Made by a program: the position numbers and the translations under genes
Shown here: positions 7,651 to 12,875 of the stretch, piece after piece
Layout of the letters: each line of letters starts with the position of its first letter
How positions within the stretch are numbered: the first letter of the stretch is position 1
Assembly: GCA_900771365.1 (NCBI GenBank)
Contig: CAAGNU010000129.1
Location: 1 to 12,875 of the forward strand
DNA length: 12,875 bases
Reading direction: 5' to 3'
DNA from: Bacteroidales bacterium
Lineage (GTDB): Bacteria; Bacteroidota; Bacteroidia; Bacteroidales; P3
The notes under the pieces: model-generated
The model's database searches: none
What the model was told of the DNA's origin: nothing
Seen by the model: only the letters and a program-made list of their open reading frames with translations

Positions 7651-7681
7651 CATATCGTAACTTGTGATAAATATTAATGTA

Positions 7682-9021
7682 ATGGTCTTTAAAAGAAAAT
7701 TTATGAACAGATGAAGGCCTGGAAAATCCAGAGCCAAGGCGAAACAGCGTTGCTTGTTGAGGGCGCAAGGCGCATCGGGAAGTCAACAATTGTGGAAGAA
7801 TTTGCCAAAAATGAGTACGATTCATATATCCTTGTCGATTTCAACGAAGCCTCGCCAGCTGTGAAGGCATTGTTTGAGGATTTGATGGATTTGGATCGAA
7901 TCTTTCTTTATCTTCAAACCACATACCGTGTCAGTCTCAAAAAACGCAAGTCCGTAATCATTTTCGACGAGGTTCAGCAGTGCCCCAAGGCACGGCAGGC
8001 AATCAAGTACCTGGTGAAGGATGGCCGTTATGATTATATCGAGACAGGGTCGCTCATCAGCATTCGACGTAATGTGAGCGGTATCACCATCCCAAGCGAG
8101 GAGGTTCGCATTCAGATGTTTCCGATGGATTACGAGGAGTTCCGTTGGGCTTTGGGCGACGAAGCCACAATGCCTTTGCTTCGGACATTCTGGGAGCAGA
8201 AAAAGCCTTTGGGGGCAGCCGCATATCGCACGGCAAGCCGCGATTTGCGGCTTTACATGCTTGTTGGCGGCATGCCGCAGGCTGTGAACGCCTATCTGTC
8301 CACGCGGGACTTGCGGCGTGTGGATAGCATAAAGCGGGTTATTGTGCGTCTTTATGCGGACGATTTCAACAAACTGGATGTTTCGGGACGTTTGTCGAAC
8401 ATCTATCTCTCCATTCCCGCCTTGCTCAGCCGTAATGTGTCACGATATGTCCCATCTTCGGTAGTCGGACAGATATCGGCATCTGTCGAAGAGGATTTTA
8501 TCCAGCAGTTAGGGCAGAGCAGAGCCGTGAATATTGCCTATCATGTGGATGACCCTAATGTGGGCATGGGTATGACGTTGAACATGAGTCGCTACAAACT
8601 TTTCGCATCGGATACAGGCCTCTTTATAACCTTAGCGTTTTGGGACAAAGACTTTACCGAAAACATCATTTATGAGAAATTGCTCAGCGATAAATTGTCG
8701 GCCAATTTGGGCTATGTCTATGAGAACTTGGTGGCACAGATGCTTGTCGCTTCGGGCAATAAGTTGTACTATCACACTTGGCTGCGCGATGAGAAACACT
8801 ATTACGAGACCGACTTCCTTTTGTCGCGAGGCAACAAAATTGTGCCCATCGAGGTGAAATCGTCAGGCTATGCCACTCATGCCTCGCTTGATGCCTTTTG
8901 CAAAAAATACTCCTCTCGTATCGGCCAGCGCTACCTTGTCTATGCCAAAGACCTGCGACAGGATGCCGAAACCACCCTCCTCCCCATCTGCATGCTTCCA
9001 TGTTTAGGCGAGGAGAGATGA
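7682..9021 (+). pseudogene. AAA/DUF4143 ATPase gene with apparent N-terminal frameshift (intact frame from 7711)
   Basis: From ATG 7711 the frame encodes 436 residues of an AAA_14 plus DUF4143 ATPase. Walker A is GARRIGKST (18-26), Walker B VIIFDE (82-87), and a sensor-like ETGSL lies at 111-115. The C-terminal DUF4143 part has a PD-(D/E)XK-like set: E338 (YENL), D368 (ETDF), E381 and K383 (IEVKS). The role is uncertain; such genes are abundant accessory ATPases in Bacteroidales. The family normally starts about 10-12 residues earlier with a basic segment. Here ATG 7682 reads MVFKRKF and then stops after MNR, while the 7711 frame upstream reads KKIYEQ-MKAWK after a TAA at 7690. Restoring one A in the run at 7696-7699 would join MVFKRK to IYEQMKAWK. 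Only the extreme N-terminus is affected, so a protein started at 7711 could still be active. A sequencing error or slippage is also possible. Confidence 0.7.
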
Positions 9022-9079
9022 TAGGCTGTGGCAGATTAAAGGATAGTTGCTGAAAAATATGAAGATTCAAAGATACAAA

Positions 9080-9109
9080 AATGCCGACATCTTTTTTAAT
9101 GTCGGCATT
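9080..9109. terminator. Bidirectional hairpin terminator between convergent genes
   Basis: An 11-bp perfect stem (aatgccgacat at 9080-9090 with atgtcggcatt at 9099-9109) encloses an 8-nt loop. It lies 58 bp after the plus-strand ATPase stop and 95 bp after the minus-strand outer-membrane gene stop. On the minus strand the stem runs directly into TTTTTG, the better U tail. On the plus strand a run of five T follows only after gaagaac. Confidence 0.7.
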
Positions 9110-9204
9110 GAAGAACTTTTTCCTGAATGGGAACTTTGTTTGTATATTACCTTAGAATCGAGATTGTTGCCGAAGATGAGGCTGGCTTTCCTTGTCGCGA
9201 GGGC

Positions 9205-9807
9205 TTAGAATCGGTAGCCGGCTGTGAACATGATCTTGTTGCCTAAGAGGGTGTTGCTGCCTTCCTGTGGCGTAGTGGCGGAGGGCTCGAATGTCGAGGT
9301 GAACAGGCTGCTTAGAGTGAGGTGCAGGCTCGCGCCAAGATACAGATGCTCGCCGTAGGACTTTTCAGCGCCGACGGACTCCGTAATCAGTATCCCCCAG
9401 CGGCTTGCGGATTCCGGTATGCCGTTCAGCGTGTAGTCGTTACACATATATATGCCACCTATAGCCGAGTTCGAATAGCAGCGTATCGATTCGGTGATGT
9501 CTAAGTAATTGCGGGTTTCAATGCCGAAAGAAAACGCCGTGCCGACCTCGTCGTAGCGCGGCATCTCAATCGTGTTCACACAGAGGAAAGCCCCGATGCT
9601 GTGCGAGGAGGCCTTGCCCCAGCCTATATGGATTGCCTCATCTATGGCGATATTGTCGCCCACGGCCTTGTCGAACAGCGAGAACCCAGCCCCTTGCGTC
9701 ATAATGGACTGGCCAACCTGTAGTTCAATAAATTGTAACTTCGTCTGTGAGTAAGCGTTTGCTATTCCAGCAAGCATTACCATCATAAAAAACAAAATTT
9801 TTTTCAT
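9205..9807 (-). CDS. Probable outer-membrane beta-barrel protein, function unknown
   Basis: The product has 200 residues. The N-terminus (MKKILFFMMVMLAGIANAYS) is a signal peptide cleaved after about residue 18 or 20. The mature part alternates polar and hydrophobic residues in short strands (for example SIGAFLCVNTIEM, GTAFSFGIETRNYL, HLYLGASLHLTLSSLF). It ends in MFTAGYRF, with the terminal Phe typical of barrel proteins recognised by the BAM machinery. These signs indicate an 8-stranded or similar small outer-membrane barrel. No named family is recognised. It is monocistronic and converges on the ATPase gene with a hairpin between them. No clear -7 element precedes it; the nearest is a one-mismatch TACTTTTT on the minus strand at 9851-9858. 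Confidence 0.75.
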   Translation of the reverse strand: MKKILFFMMVMLAGIANAYSQTKLQFIELQVGQSIMTQGAGFSLFDKAVGDNIAIDEAIHIGWGKASSHSIGAFLCVNTIEMPRYDEVGTAFSFGIETRNYLDITESIRCYSNSAIGGIYMCNDYTLNGIPESASRWGILITESVGAEKSYGEHLYLGASLHLTLSSLFTSTFEPSATTPQEGSNTLLGNKIMFTAGYRF

Positions 9808-9986
9808 TTCTATATTATTTAAAGTAATTAGATTTCAATATATGGGTGTGAAAAAGTAGTTTTGTTGCGATATGATGTTTTTAGTGAATATTAATTTTAA
9901 CCACAACATAACGGCATCTATTCTGCGATATTGTGTGAAATTTGGATTTTAACACATTCGATTCATTCTACTGGCTCGATTATGGG

Positions 9987-10199
9987 TCAGTATCGTTTGA
10001 AATTTAGCGTGTTGCGAGTAGGATGAGAGAGCAGAACGAACAGTCGAATAATAGAATGAGTAGAATGGTGGGGATAGAATGAACGGTAGAATAATCGAAC
10101 GAGTCGAATGGAGTTGTGGGGTACTCCAAAAGGAAAGATTGGCTCTGGCGGGTGGATAAATAATGCGAAAATATGAAACGCTAAATTTGGACTTACTGA
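9987..10199. mobile_element. Candidate 213-bp MITE-like element with imperfect terminal inverted repeats
   Basis: The left end (9987-10010) starts TCAGTA and ends AAATTTAGCGT. The right end (10178-10199) is ACGCTAAATTT, 5 nt, then TACTGA. The outer 6 bp and the inner 11 bp (10000-10010 with 10178-10188) are perfect inverted repeats, separated by 7 and 5 nt respectively. GGG flanks both sides (9984-9986 and 10200-10202), compatible with a 3-bp target duplication but too simple to prove one. No transposase is encoded, so it would be non-autonomous. It could instead be a decayed regulatory structure. Confidence 0.4.
10032..10111. repeat. 37-bp imperfect direct repeat, two copies
   Basis: Copies at 10032-10068 and 10075-10111 align without gaps at 30 of 37 positions, with a period of 43 bp. 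Both are purine-rich and built on short (a/c)gaa(t/c)g motifs. A related inverted copy, about 16 of 20 positions, lies at 9955-9982. The pair sits inside the candidate inverted-repeat element. Confidence 0.7.
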
Positions 10200-10258
10200 G
10201 GGGTGTCTGGCCGTTTTGGTGGATGCCGAGGGCGTTTCGGAGGAGGAACGAGGTGGGG

Positions 10259-10280
10259 AGGGAAAGGTCGAGCTTTCCCT
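10259..10280. repeat. 8-bp perfect hairpin in the G-rich intergenic stretch
   Basis: agggaaag (10259-10266) pairs with ctttccct (10273-10280) around a 6-nt loop, and G-T and G-C pairs can extend it outward. An alternative hairpin (cttcgc at 10279-10284 with gcgaag at 10293-10298) overlaps it. No U run follows, so it is not an obvious terminator; a REP-like extragenic element is possible. Confidence 0.5.
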
Positions 10281-10289
10281 TCGCCCTGG

Positions 10290-10322
10290 GGAGCGAAGGT
10301 GGAGCGAAGGTGGGGCGAAGGT
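10290..10322 (+). repeat. Three tandem 11-bp repeats (ggagcgaaggt)
   Basis: The units 10290-10300, 10301-10311 and 10312-10322 read ggagcgaaggt, ggagcgaaggt and ggggcgaaggt, contiguous with one substitution. An 11-bp unit does not preserve a reading frame, which argues against coding. Replication slippage is the likely origin. Confidence 0.85.
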
Positions 10323-10547
10323 AGGGCGGAGGAACGGCGAAGTTTGAAATGGCTCTTCGAGGGTGGGTGGGGGAGGCGCCTCGATATAGGAGGTGTGGAG
10401 GCTCTTTGGGACCGAAAAGTTGAAATGTTTTTTGTGGAGGGGCAATATTTTTTATAAGGGTGCGTTATATGTTGTCTAATAATAATTGCAGATGCTGTAT
10501 GGCCACTTTGGTGGCAGGTCACAGTCATCGAAAAATTGATATGGAAT

Positions 10548-12338
10548 ATGAAACAGAGGCTGTTTTTTCTCATTCGGATATATGTGATGCTGCTGGCGGT
10601 GTTTGCTGGGCAGAAGGTTGTCTTTATGTTGGGCAACTTGTGCTATGGCGAGGGGCTGGCGTTTGGCGACTGGCTCGCGGTGGTGTGGCATGGCTTGCGG
10701 CTGGATTCGGTCACGGCCTGCTACCTCATGCTGCTGCCTTTCGCGGCGGTTGCGGTGAGCTGTTTCGTGAAGAAGTTCCCGCTCCGAAAGGTGCTCACGC
10801 CTTACTATATTGTGGCGGCTCTGCTGGTGACGGTTATCTTTGTGGGCGATGTGGTGCTGTACCGCTTCTGGGGAGCCAAGATGGATGCTAACGACCTCAT
10901 CTATGCGCAGAATCCCAAGGATATGCTGGCCAGCGTGTCGGTATGGGCCTGTGTGGGGGGCGCCGTTGTGATAGGGCTGCTGACATGGGGATTGGTGTGG
11001 CTGCTGAGACGGGTTACCGACAAGGCCCTCAAGGGTCGCGGAGGCTGGCCCTCGCTGCTGCTGGTTGTGGTGGGGGGACTGCTGCTACTGGGTATGCGGG
11101 GCGGCACGACAGAATCGACAGCCAATCCGAGCTATGCCTATTTCTCGCCTAAGCCATTCCTCAATCATTCGGCATTGAACCCCGCCTTCAATATGTTCCA
11201 TTCCCTCGCCAAGGGGGAAAACCTCGCGGAGCAGTTCCAGGTTTTTGAGGAGGAGGAATTGGCCCGTCTGACAGAGGGGGCCTATCGCTCGCAAGGCGAT
11301 ATTTGCGACAGCCTCCTCAGCATTTCGCATCCCAATATCCTCCTCCTTGTGTGGGAAGGTGGCGGCAGCGAGATGGTGATGAACGACAGCGTGGGGCCGA
11401 ACATCAGCCGCTATGCCCGCGAGGGGGTTTATTTCAGTCGCTGCTATGCCAATAACTTCCGCACAGACAGAGGGCTGGTGTCGATACTCAGTGGCTGGCC
11501 GGGGCTGCCTACCACTTCGCTGATGAAGATGTCCGGCATGGGGCGCAAGCTGCCGGGTATAGCCCGCGACTTGCAGGCTACGGGCTATCGTACCTCGGTG
11601 GTCTATGGTGGCGATATCGACTTCACCAATATGCGCGGGTTCTTCAGTGAGACGGGCTTTGCCGAGGTGCATGGCAGCGAGGCGTTCCCTAAGACGAACA
11701 AGCTGAGCAACTGGGGCGCGCCGGACGGCTATGTGCTTCGGATGCAAGAGATTCCGATGAAGTCGCCATTCTTCAGCATGGTCCTCACCTTGAGCAGCCA
11801 CGAACCATGGGATGTGCCCATGAGCCGACTCTCGGATGCCAAGCAGAATGCCTACGCATATACCGATTCTTGCGTGGGAGCCTTTGTGGAGGCGATGAGG
11901 AACAGCCCAATCTGGGATAGTCTGCTGCTCATCATAGTGCCCGACCACGGCATTCCCACGGCACAGTATTCTTCAACGGCCGATTACCAGGTCTCACACA
12001 TCCCAATGATATGGATGGGCGGGGCCGTGAGAGGTCCGCAAGAGGTGGATGTACTGATGAACCAGAGCGATTTTGCGGCCACCCTCTTGGCGCAGATGGG
12101 GATGGACGCAAGGCAGTATATTTTCAGTCGTAACGTGCTGAGCAATAACTATGCTGACCGCTTTGCCCTCCATGCCTACAAAAACGGCATGAACATGATT
12201 GACGAGGCGGGCGTGAGCACCCTCGACTGTATTGATATGAAAGAAATCAAAAACGACACACCATCTTCGCCCGAGCGTATGCAGAAGGCCAAGGCACTCT
12301 TGCAGCTAATCTATTATAAGACAGGAATCCTAAAGTAA
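10548..12338 (+). CDS. Membrane-anchored sulfatase/LTA-synthase-family enzyme (probable phospho-head-group transferase)
   Basis: The product has 596 residues from ATG 10548; a TTG four codons earlier would add LIWN and is less likely. The N-terminal part has about five membrane helices (about 6-28, 55-74, 86-104, 132-154, 168-184). A large extracytoplasmic alkaline-phosphatase/sulfatase domain (PF00884) follows from about 262. Residues matching the S. aureus LtaS metal and nucleophile set (E255, T300, D475, H476) are E270 in LLLVWEGGG, T306 in NNFRTDRG, and D466-H467 in VPDHG. The segment FRTDRGLVSILSGWPGLPTTSLMK is typical of the Bacteroidota branch. The enzyme should transfer a phospholipid-derived head group, such as phosphoglycerol or phosphoethanolamine, to an envelope glycan or lipid; the acceptor is not deducible. 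It is transcribed alone as far as can be seen. I found no convincing promoter, and the T-rich tract after the stop has only a weak stem. Confidence 0.9.
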   Translation: MKQRLFFLIRIYVMLLAVFAGQKVVFMLGNLCYGEGLAFGDWLAVVWHGLRLDSVTACYLMLLPFAAVAVSCFVKKFPLRKVLTPYYIVAALLVTVIFVGDVVLYRFWGAKMDANDLIYAQNPKDMLASVSVWACVGGAVVIGLLTWGLVWLLRRVTDKALKGRGGWPSLLLVVVGGLLLLGMRGGTTESTANPSYAYFSPKPFLNHSALNPAFNMFHSLAKGENLAEQFQVFEEEELARLTEGAYRSQGDICDSLLSISHPNILLLVWEGGGSEMVMNDSVGPNISRYAREGVYFSRCYANNFRTDRGLVSILSGWPGLPTTSLMKMSGMGRKLPGIARDLQATGYRTSVVYGGDIDFTNMRGFFSETGFAEVHGSEAFPKTNKLSNWGAPDGYVLRMQEIPMKSPFFSMVLTLSSHEPWDVPMSRLSDAKQNAYAYTDSCVGAFVEAMRNSPIWDSLLLIIVPDHGIPTAQYSSTADYQVSHIPMIWMGGAVRGPQEVDVLMNQSDFAATLLAQMGMDARQYIFSRNVLSNNYADRFALHAYKNGMNMIDEAGVSTLDCIDMKEIKNDTPSSPERMQKAKALLQLIYYKTGILK

Positions 12339-12355
12339 GGAGGCGTTTTTTTTTG
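12323..12355 (+). terminator. Weak terminator-like sequence after the transferase gene
   Basis: tcct (just before the stop) can pair with agga around 12338-12342, followed after ggcg by a run of nine or more T at about 12346-12354. The stem is only about 4 bp and overlaps the stop codon, so intrinsic termination is doubtful. Confidence 0.3.
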
Positions 12356-12433
12356 AGTCACATATTGCCCCGGCTTTCTCTAAGGCAAAAGAGACGGCTG
12401 AGAGGGTAGAATTTTAAATGGTGAATAACTTTT

Positions 12434-12465
12434 TTTGGTTATTTGCATTTTATATTGTATCTTTA
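12434..12465 (+). promoter_or_regulatory. Promoter of the right-edge coiled-coil gene (-33 and -7)
   Basis: TTTG at 12434-12437 and TATCTTTA at 12458-12465, one mismatch from TAnnTTTG, are separated by 20 bp. The predicted leader to the ATG at 12535 is about 60 nt. The spacing matches the Bacteroidota promoter well. Confidence 0.6.
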
Positions 12466-12534
12466 CAAAATATTTCGCGTGGTACATTTCCATGCAAATG
12501 TTTTTTAATCAATGAAATAATAAAGCTTGCAGTT

Positions 12535-12875
12535 ATGAATAATACAGGAAACTCACTTATCGAAGGCCTTGAACGGCTCGGTTTGATAGCCTCGCGCATC
12601 CGTAAAAATCAAAATGCCATCCCACAAATTGAGATAGATATTATCTTACAGGAGCTGCGCAGCCTCTACATGGTGGCGCTCCAGCTTGAGGCCGAAAGTC
12701 CCGAAGCAGGAACCGCAAGGGCCGATGCTGCCTCATGCCGTGAGATGCTCGTTGGCCAGAAAGTGTCCGAGGAGAAGCGCCTTGCCGAAGAGGCTGCCGC
12801 GAAGAAGGCTGCCGAAGAGAAGCGCCTTGCCGAAGAGGCTGCCGCGAAGAAGGCTGCCGAGGAGAAGCGCCTTGC
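12535..12875 (+). CDS. Coiled-coil protein with EEKRLAEEAAAKKAA repeats (partial, 3' end outside window)
   Basis: ATG 12535 opens a frame that reaches the right edge, giving 113 complete residues. Residues 1-78 have no signal peptide and start MNNTGNSLIEGLERLGLIAS, followed by a helical segment IPQIEIDIILQELRSLYMVALQLEAE. From residue 79 a 15-residue unit EEKRLAEEAAAKKAA is repeated: two complete copies and the start of a third. It is highly charged and Ala-rich, as in a long single helix or coiled coil. The protein is likely cytoplasmic, and what follows the repeats is not visible. I do not recognise a named family. The upstream promoter and the absence of frame breaks support a real gene. 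Confidence 0.8.
   Translation, partial: MNNTGNSLIEGLERLGLIASRIRKNQNAIPQIEIDIILQELRSLYMVALQLEAESPEAGTARADAASCREMLVGQKVSEEKRLAEEAAAKKAAEEKRLAEEAAAKKAAEEKRL
12769..12875 (+). repeat. 45-bp coding tandem repeat
   Basis: The units 12769-12813 and 12814-12858 differ at a single base (GAG versus GAA in the first codon), and a third unit starts at 12859 and runs off the edge. The period is a multiple of three, so copy-number change would alter protein length without breaking the frame. Confidence 0.95.

Larger units (their letters stand above)
7258..7681. other. Intergenic region with divergent promoters and a long leader
   Basis: About 420 bp lie between the divergent helical-protein gene and the ATPase. 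The stretch 7258-7451 would be a leader of roughly 185 nt for the minus-strand gene if the -7 element at 7452-7459 is used. Within it only a weak 5-bp hairpin (7300-7304 with 7320-7324) is visible, and I recognise no riboswitch class. Around 7588-7611 a short gccga/tcggc hairpin is followed by six T on the plus strand, terminator-like but with no gene to terminate. A minus-strand open frame starting at 7653 is treated as spurious. Confidence 0.6.
9808..10547. other. 740-bp gene-free region with repeats
   Basis: No credible coding sequence is seen. The first 150 bp are AT-rich and would hold the promoter of the barrel gene. Then come a candidate inverted-repeat element (9987-10199), a purine-rich and G-rich stretch (about 10200-10440) with a hairpin and an 11-bp tandem repeat, and a short AT-rich leader before the transferase gene. 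Open frames here are Pro/Arg/Ser-rich and lack the features of real proteins. Confidence 0.7.

Noticed and set aside
7498..7653. Small minus-strand frame starting MQRYDFFYNP
   Set aside because: Its first codons are the reverse complement of the ATPase -7 element (tatctttg), a known source of false MQRY-type calls in Bacteroidota; no homology signal recognised.
9987..10445. 152-codon minus-strand open frame rich in Pro, Ser and His
   Set aside because: It spans the repeats and purine-rich island; composition follows the strand asymmetry and no protein features are seen.
10536..10550. TTG at 10536 as start of the transferase gene
   Set aside because: It adds only four residues before ATG 10548, where MKQRLFFLIR is a natural membrane-protein N-terminus.
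11085..11948. 287-codon minus-strand open frame opposite the transferase gene
   Set aside because: Antisense to the conserved sulfatase domain; translation is His/Arg/Ala-rich without motifs.

Overview
The window looks like chromosomal DNA of a member of the Bacteroidales (phylum Bacteroidota). Four signs support this. Several genes are preceded by the Bacteroidota -7 promoter element TAnnTTTG. The gene at the left edge ends in a type B sorting domain for the type IX secretion system (T9SS), which is specific to this phylum. The M16 peptidase, the AAA/DUF4143 ATPase and the LTA-synthase-like enzyme are of the kinds common in Prevotella-like lineages. Intergenic DNA is AT-rich, while most genes have moderate GC. 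I cannot name the genus from sequence reading alone.

Layout, left to right. (1) On the minus strand, a large secreted surface protein runs off the left edge. It has a signal peptide, an IgGFc-binding-type N-terminal region, an Ig-like segment, three roughly 52-residue repeats and the start of a T9SS sorting domain. (2) Also on the minus strand is a 974-residue exported M16 zinc peptidase. It has a strong terminator, and its promoter is preceded by three TGCA-flanked boxes spaced exactly 32 bp apart. (3) A minus-strand toxin-antitoxin operon follows, mntA then hepT, overlapping by 17 nt. (4) Next is a minus-strand exported helical protein of unknown function with a long leader. (5) Divergent from it, on the plus strand, is an AAA/DUF4143 ATPase whose 5' end appears to carry a one-base frameshift. 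(6) A small minus-strand probable outer-membrane beta-barrel protein converges on the ATPase across a shared hairpin. (7) About 740 bp without a credible gene follow. They hold a possible 213-bp element with terminal inverted repeats, a 37-bp direct repeat inside it, and a purine-rich, G-rich stretch with an 11-bp tandem repeat. (8) On the plus strand is a membrane-anchored sulfatase/LTA-synthase-family enzyme. (9) At the right edge is the start of a plus-strand gene encoding a coiled-coil protein with nearly identical 45-bp tandem repeats.

The genes do not form one pathway. Only mntA-hepT is a clear operon; the rest look like single transcription units, each with its own promoter or terminator. 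Most products belong to the cell envelope: surface adhesin-like protein, exported peptidase, exported helical protein, outer-membrane protein, and periplasm-facing transferase. I see no rRNA, tRNA, CRISPR array or complete insertion sequence. I found no convincing new multi-gene system. The observations most worth checking are the 32-bp-phased box array, the inverted-repeat element and the ATPase frameshift.
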